Positions 14,574-22,338 of a stretch of DNA of 64,000 nucleotides are shown here, one piece after another. The stretch covers positions 1 through 64,000 of the forward strand of contig NZ_JAWLVI010000007.1 in assembly GCF_033100795.1 (NCBI RefSeq), given 5' to 3'. Numbering within the stretch: position 1 is the stretch's first letter; each line of letters starts with the position of its first letter. Source of the stretch: Pseudothioclava sp033100795. GTDB lineage: Bacteria > Pseudomonadota > Alphaproteobacteria > Rhodobacterales > Rhodobacteraceae. The notes under the pieces were generated by a model. The model had not been told where the DNA came from, did not search any database, and was given only the letters and a program-made list of their open reading frames with translations. The position numbers and the translations under genes were made by a program.

Positions 14574-16001
14574 TTGGAATTGAACGAACGACCAGTCATC
14601 TTGTGGTTGCGCCGCGATCTGCGTTTGCACGATCATCCCGCGATGCAGGCAGCAGTGCGCACGGGCAGGCCGGTGATTCCGGTGTTTATCTGCGATGAGA
14701 CTGTCGAGGGGCTGGGGGCTGCGCCGAAATGGCGGTTGGGGCAGGCGCTGGAGGCGTTCTCGGCGTCGCTCAACGCGATCGGGTCGCGGCTGGTGCTGCG
14801 CAAGGGCGCCGCGCTTGAGGTGTTGCGTGCGTTGATTGCGGAAACGGGCGCGGGGTCGGTGTTCTGGAGCCGCTATTACGATGGCCCTGCGCGCGACCGC
14901 GATTCCACGGTCAAGGCAGCGCTAAAGGCCGAGGGCGTCGAGGCCGAAAGTTTCGCGGGGTTCTTGCTGTTCGAGCCTTGGACAGTTGAAACCAGACAGG
15001 GCGGCCCCTATCGGGTCTATACGCCCTTCTGGCGTGCGGTCCGTGATGTGCCCGTTGCTGCGCCTGAGGCTGCCGTGACTGCGTTGCCTGCGCCGGATTG
15101 CTGGCCGGAAGGCGACAACTTGGCCGCTTGGCGTCTTGGCGCGGCGATGCATCGCGGCGCGGATGTCGTTGCGCGCTATGCCCGTGTCGGAGAGGCGGCG
15201 GCGTTGGACCGCTTGCAGCAGTTTTGCGAGGATAAGATCGAGGCTTATGCCGAGGCCCGCGACTTTCCCGCGCGCGCTGCGACCTCGGGTCTGTCGGAAA
15301 ACCTGACCTATGGCGAGATTTCTCCGCGTCTGATCTGGCACGCGGGCTGGCGAAGTGTCCACGAGGGCGCGCGCGGGGCCGAGCATTTTCTGAAGGAACT
15401 GGTCTGGCGCGAGTTCGCCTGGCACCTGCTCTATCACTTCCCTGATCTGGGGCAGGCCAACTGGCGCGCCGAATGGGACGGGTTCCCGTGGCGCGGTGAC
15501 AGTGCCGATGCCGAAAGCTGGCGGCGCGGGATGACTGGGGAGCCTCTGGTTGATGCGGCCATGCGCGAGCTTTATATCACCGGCACGATGCACAATCGCG
15601 CCCGCATGATCGCGGCCTCCTATCTGACCAAGCATCTGTTGACCGACTGGCGTATCGGGCGGGCGTGGTTCGAGGAGACGCTGATCGACTGGGATCCGGC
15701 GGCGAATGCGATGGGGTGGCAATGGGTGGCGGGCTGCGGTCCCGATGCCGCGCCCTATTTCCGGGTGTTCAACCCCTCCGGCCAGGCCGATAAATTCGAC
15801 CGTGATGGAGGTTATCGGCGCCGCTTTATTGCCGAGGGCCAAACTGATCCGGCCCGATCCGCACTTGATTTCTTTGCGGCGGCCCCGCGCAACTGGGCGC
15901 TGTCGGCCGCGCATCCCTATCCATCTGCGCAGGTCGAACTGGCCGAGGGGCGCCTGCGTGCCTTGGCGGCCTATGAGGCATTGCGCGCCAAAGCCTTATA
16001 G
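14574..16001 (+). CDS. phrB: Deoxyribodipyrimidine photo-lyase
   Basis: This 475-residue flavoprotein repairs cyclobutane pyrimidine dimers with light energy. The N-terminal alpha/beta domain (VILWLRRDLRLHDHPAM) binds the antenna cofactor. The C-terminal helical domain binds FAD and DNA: SGLSENLTYGEISPRLIW, ELVWREFAWHLLYHFP, YITGTMHNRARMI, and the late WQWVAGCGPDAAPYFRVFNP with KFDRDG. The start codon is TTG at 14574, behind AGGAG; an ATG is not available nearby. It is divergent from the binding-protein gene, with 176 bp between the two starts. A strong hairpin follows at 16036. Confidence 0.95.
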   Translation: MELNERPVILWLRRDLRLHDHPAMQAAVRTGRPVIPVFICDETVEGLGAAPKWRLGQALEAFSASLNAIGSRLVLRKGAALEVLRALIAETGAGSVFWSRYYDGPARDRDSTVKAALKAEGVEAESFAGFLLFEPWTVETRQGGPYRVYTPFWRAVRDVPVAAPEAAVTALPAPDCWPEGDNLAAWRLGAAMHRGADVVARYARVGEAAALDRLQQFCEDKIEAYAEARDFPARAATSGLSENLTYGEISPRLIWHAGWRSVHEGARGAEHFLKELVWREFAWHLLYHFPDLGQANWRAEWDGFPWRGDSADAESWRRGMTGEPLVDAAMRELYITGTMHNRARMIAASYLTKHLLTDWRIGRAWFEETLIDWDPAANAMGWQWVAGCGPDAAPYFRVFNPSGQADKFDRDGGYRRRFIAEGQTDPARSALDFFAAAPRNWALSAAHPYPSAQVELAEGRLRALAAYEALRAKAL

Positions 16002-16332
16002 GCTGCGTTTCGCAGAAAACGGCGTGTATCGTCGTGATGCCCGGAGACCCTGAACGCCCTGCATCAGGTGCCGGGCATCACTCGGCTGCAGGACGCGGTG
16101 AAGGCAGAGGGACCGCGCTGTCTTTTGGGATTTCATGGCGTCGTCGAGAGAGCGGGGGGGGGGCAACAGCCGCCATATACGCGGACGACCGGAGGTATGG
16201 GCGATTCCGTTTGCCCGCTGAGAAACTGGCCGGTTTCATCCCCGTTCTGCGGCGTCAAAGCTCGCGTTAAGCTTGTTTCCAAGGCTGCCGTGCTGCGCGC
16301 GAATTTTTATCGCGAATTTCGTAAAGGTCCGC
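16002..16332. other. Intergenic region after phrB with hairpin and poly-G tract
   Basis: No credible gene is seen. GATGCCCGG (16036-16044) and CCGGGCATC (16071-16079) are a perfect 9-bp inverted repeat with a nested CCTGA/TCAGG pair, making a long hairpin but without a following T-run. A run of ten G lies at 16154-16163. The far end carries the promoter of the tRNA-Asp genes. Confidence 0.5.
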
Positions 16333-16361
16333 TTGACGCCGCGCGCCGCCCTGCGTAATAC
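16333..16361 (+). promoter_or_regulatory. Sigma-70-type promoter of the tRNA-Asp pair
   Basis: TTGACG at 16333-16338, a 17-bp spacer and TAATAC at 16356-16361 form a near-consensus promoter. The first tRNA-Asp starts 39 bp after the -10 box, leaving room for a short 5' leader. Confidence 0.65.
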
Positions 16362-16399
16362 CCTCTCCACGCTCGGACAGCGATCCGAAGCGGGAGCGA

Positions 16400-16476
16400 G
16401 CGGTTGTAGCTCAGTTGGTTAGAGTACCGGCCTGTCACGCCGGGGGTCGCGGGTTCGAGCCCCGTCAACCGCGCCA
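16400..16476 (+). tRNA. tRNA-Asp (GTC), copy 1
   Basis: A 77-nt cloverleaf with acceptor stem GCGGTTG/CAACCGC, anticodon loop CTGTCAC (anticodon GTC), a GGTTCGAGCC T-arm and an encoded CCA. Confidence 0.96.
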
Positions 16477-16510
16477 GCTCCTGTTTTGAACGCCCGAGTG
16501 CCATAAGTGC

Positions 16511-16587
16511 GCGGTTGTAGCTCAGTTGGTTAGAGTACCGGCCTGTCACGCCGGGGGTCGCGGGTTCGAGCCCCGTCAACCGCGCCA
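16511..16587 (+). tRNA. tRNA-Asp (GTC), copy 2
   Basis: Identical over all 77 nt to copy 1, after a 34-bp spacer without its own promoter; the two are probably one transcript. Confidence 0.96.
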
Positions 16588-16677
16588 CTTTTCCCCTTAG
16601 ATGAATGGATGCGCGCCGCAAGCGATTGCGCTTGTGGGTCGATTTTCGTATTCGGGTTTTCGAATATGGAGGGAGCC

Positions 16678-16902
16678 ATGGCATTTATCGACCGGATCAA
16701 GCTTGAAACCGCGCTGATTGCCGCGCTGTTCCTGGGGCTGGCCCCCTTTGTGCCCGAGCCGCATGTCTGGGAAAAGCTCAAGATGCTGGCCTCTGGCGCT
16801 CTGACCCGCCCCATCGACATCTTTGATCTGGTGCTGCACGGCGCGCCTTGGATGGTGCTGTTCCTGAAACTCGGGCGGATGGCTGGCCGTAAGGCGGGCT
16901 GA
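16678..16902 (+). CDS. Small two-helix membrane protein
   Basis: The 74-residue protein starts at ATG 16678, behind GGAGGGAGCC. It has two hydrophobic segments, ALIAALFLGLAPFVP and GAPWMVLFLKLG, separated by a loop with KLKMLASGALTRPIDIFDL. This matches short Rhodobacteraceae proteins sometimes labelled as RND-transporter related because of the PIDIFDLxLHGAP stretch; I do not know a proven function. It lies between tRNA-Asp and proA and may be co-transcribed with proA (60 bp apart). Confidence 0.75.
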   Translation: MAFIDRIKLETALIAALFLGLAPFVPEPHVWEKLKMLASGALTRPIDIFDLVLHGAPWMVLFLKLGRMAGRKAG

Positions 16903-16962
16903 ACTTTTCAAACCCCGCGAAGCCGCGTATAGCGAAGGCAGTTTACCCAAGGGAGCCTCGCT

Positions 16963-18228
16963 ATGACGGACCAACTGGATGCAAAAGCGCTGATCGACGA
17001 GCTGGGGGCGAAGGCCCGTGCGGCTGCGGCGGAGCTTGCCTTTGCGCCAGCCGAGGCGAAGGCGAAGGCTCTGACGGTTGCGGCCGAGAAGGTCTGGCAG
17101 GACCGCCACGCGATCATCGCCGCCAATGGCGAGGATATGGCTTTTGGCGCGAACAAGGGGCTTAGCCCCGCGATGCTGGACCGGCTGATGCTGGACGAGG
17201 CGCGGATCAATGGGATTTGCGAGGCGCTGCGCGCGGTCGCGGCGCAGGAAGATCCGGTCGGTAAGGTCATCGCGGAATGGGATCGCCCCTCGGGGCTGCA
17301 TATCAGCCGCGTGCGCACGCCTTTGGGCGTGATCGGGGTGATCTATGAATCGCGCCCGAACGTGACGGCGGACGCGGGTGCTCTGTGCCTGAAGGCGGGC
17401 AATGCCGTGATCCTGCGCGGCGGATCGGAGAGCTTCCATTCAAGCCGTGCAATCCACGCCTGTATGGTGGCAGGGCTGGAGGCCGCGGGCCTGCCGGTCG
17501 ATGCGATCCAGCTTGTTCCCACGCGCGACCGCGCCGCTGTGGCCGAGATGCTGAAGGCGGTCGGCTATATCGACGTGATCGTGCCGCGCGGTGGCAAGGG
17601 GCTGGTGGGGCTTGTGCAGGCCGAGGCGCGCGTGCCCGTTTTTGCGCATCTCGAAGGCATCTGCCACATCTATGCCGATGGCGCCGCCGATCCGGAGAAG
17701 GCGCGCAAAGTGGTGCTGAACGCGAAGACGCGGCGCACGGGGATTTGCGGTGCGATGGAGTGTCTGCTGATCGACCGCGCCTTCTATGCCAAACATGGCG
17801 GTGTGCTGATCGAAGATCTGGTCAAGGCCGGCGTCGAGGTGCGTGCGGATGGCGAGTTGGCCGAAATTCCGGGCACCGTTCCGGCGACCGAGGAGGATTT
17901 CGGCAAGGAATACCTTGATGCGATCTGTGCGGCGAAGCTGGTCGACGGCGTGGACGGGGCGATTGCGCATATCCGGCGCTATTCATCGTCGCATACGGAA
18001 TCGATCCTGACCGAAGACGACGCGGTTGCCGCGCGCTTTTTCGCACGGGTCGATAGCGCGATCCTGATGCGCAACGCTTCGACCCAGTTTGCCGATGGCG
18101 GCGAGTTCGGCATGGGCGGCGAGATCGGGATTGCGACCGGCAAGCTACATGCGCGCGGCCCCGTAGGCGCCGAGCAGCTTACCTCGTTCAAATATGTCGT
18201 GATCGGGGATGGAACGATCCGTCCCTGA
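16963..18228 (+). CDS. proA: Glutamate-5-semialdehyde dehydrogenase (gamma-glutamyl phosphate reductase)
   Basis: The 421-residue enzyme reduces gamma-glutamyl phosphate with NADPH to glutamate semialdehyde, the second step of proline synthesis. It is recognised by RVRTPLGVIGVIYESRPNVT, the nucleotide-binding KAGNAVILRGGSE, the cysteine active-site region AKTRRTGICGAMECLL, HIRRYSSSHTE and the late STQFADGGEFGMGGEIGI. The length is normal. GGGAG lies 7 bp before the ATG. The partner glutamate kinase gene proB, often just upstream in Rhodobacteraceae, is not in this window's vicinity. No T-run terminator is clear after the gene; a GC-rich hairpin lies near 18273. Confidence 0.96.
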   Translation: MTDQLDAKALIDELGAKARAAAAELAFAPAEAKAKALTVAAEKVWQDRHAIIAANGEDMAFGANKGLSPAMLDRLMLDEARINGICEALRAVAAQEDPVGKVIAEWDRPSGLHISRVRTPLGVIGVIYESRPNVTADAGALCLKAGNAVILRGGSESFHSSRAIHACMVAGLEAAGLPVDAIQLVPTRDRAAVAEMLKAVGYIDVIVPRGGKGLVGLVQAEARVPVFAHLEGICHIYADGAADPEKARKVVLNAKTRRTGICGAMECLLIDRAFYAKHGGVLIEDLVKAGVEVRADGELAEIPGTVPATEEDFGKEYLDAICAAKLVDGVDGAIAHIRRYSSSHTESILTEDDAVAARFFARVDSAILMRNASTQFADGGEFGMGGEIGIATGKLHARGPVGAEQLTSFKYVVIGDGTIRP

Positions 18229-18598
18229 TTCGGGCCGGATCGGCTCTCGCCCAAAGGTTCACGCCCGCCCGCAGTAGCTCTGCGGCAGGGCGGGGCTCCT
18301 GTATGTGGACGGCGAAACATGCGGCCATCGCTCGTGCGCTGCGAAAGCCCGGTGCCGTGGGTCGACAAAAGCGCGCGAGGGCACCGAATCCGATGCGACC
18401 TATCTGCGCGCACTGTGCCTGAAGGCTCTCAGGCATCGCAATGGCAGGCGAGGCTGTGAAGCATATGTCTGGCGGCTGAGGGCGTGCCGAACACTGATCG
18501 GTCTCCGGCAGAAGCTTTGCGTCATGCCGACTTGGATGCAGCCGACATTGGCACGTTGTTGAACGTCCAAATGCCTGTCTGGCGGTTGTTTTGGGAAA
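18229..18598. other. Intergenic region between proA and tRNA-Arg
   Basis: About 370 bp. CCCGCC-GCAG and CTGCG-GGGCGGG (about 18271-18296) form a GC-rich hairpin that may end proA transcription, though no T-run follows. The remaining ORFs in both directions are short, Arg/Cys-rich and lack good ribosome binding sites. I see no convincing gene. Confidence 0.4.
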
Positions 18599-18675
18599 TG
18601 GCGGACCCGGAGCGATTCGAACGCCCGACCCCCAGATTCGTAGTCTGGTGCTCTATCCAGCTGAGCTACGGGTCC
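18599..18675 (-). tRNA. tRNA-Arg (ACG)
   Basis: The minus strand folds as a 77-nt tRNA with acceptor stem GGACCCG/CGGGTCC, anticodon loop CTACGAA (anticodon ACG, read as ICG after deamination), a GTTCGAATCGC T-arm and an encoded CCA at its left end. Confidence 0.95.
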
Positions 18676-18783
18676 GCTGTGAGGGGGGATTTAATGCCCG
18701 TGCCGACCCTTTGCAAGGCCGAAATGCCGAAAAAAGAAAAACAAATTTTCGGGCGGGAAAAGCCCCTTGTTTTGCTGCGCGGG

Positions 18784-20181
18784 TCAGGCGGCGTCGGTCA
18801 CCAGGTCTTTCGGAAGGTGCATCCGGAACTCGGTTCCCTCCGAATCGCTGCGCGCCAGATCGAGGTGCCCGCCATGCCCGCGCACCAGCTCGGCCGAGAT
18901 CGCAAGGCCAAGCCCCGTGCCGCCTTTGCGCGTGCCGCCCTGAAAGGGGCGGAACAGGTGTTCACGGGCACGCTCGGGGAGGCCCGGGCCGGTGTCTTGC
19001 ACGCGTATCCACCACTCATCACTGGCCTCGCCTGCGCCCACCTCGATGGTGCCGGGGGCTTGCGTCGCTGCAATCGCTTGCCGCGCATTGCGCACGAGGT
19101 TCGAGAGCACGCGGTAAAGTTGCTCGCGGTCCGCGCGGATCACCAGATTCGGTGCGATGTCGGTGACAAACTCGATCTGGGCGGCATCTGCGGGCGATTG
19201 CTCGCTCTCGATGATTTCGTTGACCAGTTCGGCCAGCATAAATCGCGACAGGCTGGGCGGGGGTTCCTCGGCGCGCCCGAAGGCCAGCGTCGTTTCGCAC
19301 AGGTTCACCGCCCGCCCGATCGAGGCGACCAGCTTGGGCGCGGCCCGTTTCACCCCCGGATCTTCCGAGCTTTCCATCCGGTCCGCAAAAAGCTGCGCTG
19401 TCGTCAGGATGTTGCGCAGGTCATGGCTGATCTTTGCCACCGCCTGCCCAAGCTGTGCGAGCCGCTCCTTTTGCTTCAGCGATGCCGTTAGCTGGTGCTG
19501 CATCGTCGAGAGCGCTTCTTCCGCGACGCGCAGTTCCTTGATCCGCGCCGACGGTTCGATGAAGCGGCGTGCGTCTTCGGGGGCGTCAGCGTAGATCGAC
19601 ATCTGTTTCACGACGCGGCTGATCGGTTCCAGAACCAGACGGCGCACAGCGGCGAACAGCAGTAGCGCCAGAGGGCCAGCGATTGCCGCCGAGAGCATCA
19701 AAAGCCGCAGCCCGTATTCGATCATCTCGACGCGCATCGGGCCGGTTTCCATCGTAACTTCGATGACAAGGCCGCCTTTCTGCACCGGATCACCGATCAC
19801 GCGGATCACATGGTTGCCCGAATCGACCAGCACCACGAGGGCATCGCGGATCTTTTCCCAGAACCCCGGCTCGCGCAGGTCATAGGTCGAGACGACGGGC
19901 GAGGGGATTTGCGAGGACAGCACCAACTGGCGCACCTCATCGCGGCGCAACACGACGTTGAACACTCCCGCATTGGCCAAAAGCTCTTTTTCCAGATCCT
20001 CGTCGATCATCTGGTCGGTCGTCAGCAGCGCGAGCGAGGCAATCTGGGCGCGCTCAAGGCGTGAGATAAGGTAGTCTTCGCGAAAACTGCCAACGCCCGG
20101 CAAGAGGAGCGCTACCTCTGCCAGCACGACGAAGATCGTCGTCAGAACCAGAAACCGGCCTGAAAGAGTGTTGACCGCCAT
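18784..20181 (-). CDS. Sensor histidine kinase, membrane-bound
   Basis: The 465-residue protein has an N-terminal membrane helix (FLVLTTIFVVLAEVALLLPG), a periplasmic region to about 165 and a second helix pair region (LLMLSAAIAGPLALLLFAAV). A HAMP-like linker and a coiled segment follow. The H-box is AKISHDLRNILTTAQLF, the N-box NLVRNARQAI and the G-boxes DTGPGLP and GGTGLGLAISAEL. It phosphorylates an unidentified response regulator; none is adjacent. The last residue group ends in LPKDLVTDAA. It is divergent from rpmH. Confidence 0.9.
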   Translation of the reverse strand: MAVNTLSGRFLVLTTIFVVLAEVALLLPGVGSFREDYLISRLERAQIASLALLTTDQMIDEDLEKELLANAGVFNVVLRRDEVRQLVLSSQIPSPVVSTYDLREPGFWEKIRDALVVLVDSGNHVIRVIGDPVQKGGLVIEVTMETGPMRVEMIEYGLRLLMLSAAIAGPLALLLFAAVRRLVLEPISRVVKQMSIYADAPEDARRFIEPSARIKELRVAEEALSTMQHQLTASLKQKERLAQLGQAVAKISHDLRNILTTAQLFADRMESSEDPGVKRAAPKLVASIGRAVNLCETTLAFGRAEEPPPSLSRFMLAELVNEIIESEQSPADAAQIEFVTDIAPNLVIRADREQLYRVLSNLVRNARQAIAATQAPGTIEVGAGEASDEWWIRVQDTGPGLPERAREHLFRPFQGGTRKGGTGLGLAISAELVRGHGGHLDLARSDSEGTEFRMHLPKDLVTDAA

Positions 20182-20469
20182 CGTTCACCGTCTGTGCGGA
20201 ACTTCCTCCGCGCGGGGCCTTTCCTCCCGTCTTTCTGCCAAGATGCCTGGCATTTTCTTGATTTGCCAAGGCTTTCGCGAGAACATAGGCAGTGATACGC
20301 CGAGGAAAAAGAGGGCGATCCGGTTTGAAACCCGCTTTTGGCGGAAAAACGGTAAAAATCCCCCTTGGGTGAATTGACTTGCCTCCCAACCCTCACTAAA
20401 GGACTGGCTTCGAATGTTATCGGCCCTCGAATCCGCAATGGTTTGGGGCCCGAACCGGAGTAGAGACAT

Positions 20470-20604
20470 ATGAAACGCACGTTCCAGCCGTCGAACCTCG
20501 TTCGCGCCCGCCGTCACGGCTTCCGCGCCCGCATGGCTACCAAAGGTGGCCAAAAGGTGCTGAACGCTCGTCGCGCCAAGGGCCGCAAGCGTCTTTCGGC
20601 CTAA
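20470..20604 (+). CDS. rpmH: 50S ribosomal protein L34
   Basis: The 44-residue very basic protein starts MKRTFQPSNLVRARRHGFR and ends RRAKGRKRLSA, the full L34 signature, and has the usual length. The ATG at 20470 follows a weak AGTAGAGA. It begins the conserved gene order rpmH-rnpA-yidD found in most bacteria, here extended by ttcA instead of directly by yidC. TTGACT upstream near 20373 may be the -35 element of its promoter. Confidence 0.98.
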   Translation: MKRTFQPSNLVRARRHGFRARMATKGGQKVLNARRAKGRKRLSA

Positions 20605-20646
20605 GGTCCAATCGGCCTTAACGACATGACACCGCCGGAGGCACCC

Positions 20647-21126
20647 GTGACTGACCCCAAAGGTCGGAGTGCGGGGGAAGCGCCGGCGGTTTCTGTATGT
20701 CCGGAGGGTGCTTTGGTGTCCACGGCCATTCTTCGCAAACGCGCCGATTTTCTGCGGGCTGCTTCGGCGCGCAGGCAAGGCACGCACGGTTTCCTCTTGC
20801 AGGCACGCCCGCGTGTGGGCGGAGAGGGTGTTCCCGCCGATCTGATCCGTGTGGGCTTTACCTGTTCCAAAAAGGTCGGCAATGCCGTTGCCCGCAACCG
20901 TGCCAAGCGTCGCTTGCGTGAAATTGCCCGTGCGATCTTGCCGAAAAACGGGAAGGTGGGCTGGGATTATGTGCTGGTTGGCCGCCCCGAGGCGACCGCG
21001 ACACGCGAATTTGCCCTGATGCTGGACGATATGATCCGCGCGCTGGCCTCGGTCCATTCGGATAAGCCGCGCCCGCCGCGAGATGACAAAACCCCGCCGC
21101 GCGGTCGGCGCAGGGGGCGCGGATGA
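20647..21126 (+). CDS. rnpA: Ribonuclease P protein component
   Basis: The basic RnpA protein helps the RNase P RNA cut 5' leaders from pre-tRNAs. The signature is FTCSKKVGNAVARNRAKRRLRE near the middle. ILRKRADFLRAA starts the domain. The 20626 ATG would add seven residues; GTG at 20647 is placed 6 bp after GGAGG and is preferred (159 residues). The C-terminal tail of about 25 residues is Pro/Arg-rich and not part of the fold. Its stop overlaps the yidD start by 4 bp, which suggests coupled translation. Confidence 0.95.
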   Translation: MTDPKGRSAGEAPAVSVCPEGALVSTAILRKRADFLRAASARRQGTHGFLLQARPRVGGEGVPADLIRVGFTCSKKVGNAVARNRAKRRLREIARAILPKNGKVGWDYVLVGRPEATATREFALMLDDMIRALASVHSDKPRPPRDDKTPPRGRRRGRG

Positions 21127-21380
21127 GTCCCCTGGCCTTTGTCGTTTCGCTGCCTGTGCGGACCTATCGGCTTTTGCTGTCGCCCTATGTGGGCCATGGC
21201 TGCCGGTTCCAGCCGACCTGCTCGGCCTACGCGATGGAGGCGCTGGAAAAGCACGGCGCGTTCAAGGGTAGCTACCTTGCGGCTTGGCGCATCCTGCGGT
21301 GCAACCCTTGGGGCGGGCAGGGCTATGATCCGGTGCCGGGCTGCGGGCATGACCATCACAAGGACACGGACGATGCTTGA
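21123..21380 (+). CDS. yidD: Membrane protein insertion efficiency factor YidD
   Basis: The 85-residue protein contains the family signature RLLLSPYVGHGCRFQPTCSAYA and ALEKHGAFKG, then RCNPWGGQGYDPVP. The conserved cysteines and the basic amphipathic helix are present. It aids YidC- and Sec-dependent membrane insertion at the inner membrane. It overlaps rnpA (ATGA) and its last codons overlap the ttcA start, so all three are translated from one message. Confidence 0.95.
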   Translation: MSPLAFVVSLPVRTYRLLLSPYVGHGCRFQPTCSAYAMEALEKHGAFKGSYLAAWRILRCNPWGGQGYDPVPGCGHDHHKDTDDA

Positions 21381-22257
21381 CGACGAAGACGCCCCGATCC
21401 ACCCGCTTTTTGCGGGCGCCCCCTCGACGACCGAGTTCAAGAAGCTGCGTAAGCGGATCGTGCGCGAAACCCGTGATGCGATCGAGAAGTTCGGCATGAT
21501 CGAACGCGGTGCAAAATGGCTGGTCTGCCTGTCGGGCGGCAAGGACAGCTATACGCTTCTGGCGATCCTGCACGAGCTGAAATGGCGCGGCCTTCTGCCG
21601 GTGGAATTGCTGGCGTGCAATCTTGACCAGGGACAGCCGGGGTTTCCCTCGACGGTGCTGCCGAAGTTCCTTGAGGACATGGGGGTGCCGCACCGGATCG
21701 AGTATCAGGACACCTATTCGGTCGTCGTCGACAAGATCCCGCAAGGTCGCACCTATTGCTCGCTGTGTTCGCGTCTGCGCAGGGGGAATCTGTATCGGAT
21801 CGCGCGCGAAGAGGGCTGTTCGGCCGTTGTGCTGGGGCACCACCGCGACGACATTCTTGAGACGTTTTTCATGAACCTGTTTCACGGTGGCCGGTTAGCG
21901 ACGATGCCGCCCAAGCTGTTGAATGAAGAGGGGGATTTGTTCGTCTATCGCCCGCTGTCCTTTGTGGCCGAGGCCGATTGCGAGAAGTTCGCCAATCAGA
22001 TGAACTACCCGATTATTCCGTGTGATCTGTGCGGCTCGCAGGACGGGCTGCAACGCCAGCAGGTCAAGCGCATTCTGGATGAATGGGAAAGCCGCAGTCC
22101 GGGGCGCCGGCAGGTGATGTTCCGCGCGCTGATGAATGTGCGCCCCTCGCATCTGTGTGACCCGTCGATTTTCGATTTTTCGGGGCTAATGGCCAATCTA
22201 CCCAAGGATTCGACGGATTTTAGGCAAAACATCCCCGATTTGTTGGGCCGCGATTAA
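21373..22257 (+). CDS. ttcA: tRNA 2-thiocytidine biosynthesis protein TtcA
   Basis: The 294-residue PP-loop ATPase adds sulfur to cytidine 32 of certain tRNAs using an iron-sulfur cluster. The PP-loop is SGGKDS at residues 54-59. The CxxC pairs CSLC and CDLC, plus GHHRDDILETFFMNLF and RPLSFV, identify TtcA. The frame is open upstream into yidD, but the ATG at 21373 (MLDDEDAPIHPLF) fits the family start; it overlaps the yidD stop by 8 bp. Placement between yidD and the yidC region is a local variation. Confidence 0.95.
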   Translation: MLDDEDAPIHPLFAGAPSTTEFKKLRKRIVRETRDAIEKFGMIERGAKWLVCLSGGKDSYTLLAILHELKWRGLLPVELLACNLDQGQPGFPSTVLPKFLEDMGVPHRIEYQDTYSVVVDKIPQGRTYCSLCSRLRRGNLYRIAREEGCSAVVLGHHRDDILETFFMNLFHGGRLATMPPKLLNEEGDLFVYRPLSFVAEADCEKFANQMNYPIIPCDLCGSQDGLQRQQVKRILDEWESRSPGRRQVMFRALMNVRPSHLCDPSIFDFSGLMANLPKDSTDFRQNIPDLLGRD

Positions 22258-22338
22258 CGGTTCGCTGACGTTCACTCCCTAAGGTGCCGGTTGAAGGTGG
22301 CGGTATGTGCCGCTGGCGATTGGTGCTGAGGTAGGGAT

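Noticed and set aside
14922..15914. 330-residue minus-strand ORF inside phrB
   Set aside because: Antisense shadow of the photolyase gene with no start signal or domain.
16307..16684. ORF with the repeated peptide ARLTGLEPATPGVTGRYSN
   Set aside because: This is the translation of the two tRNA-Asp genes on the opposite strand, a well-known annotation artefact.
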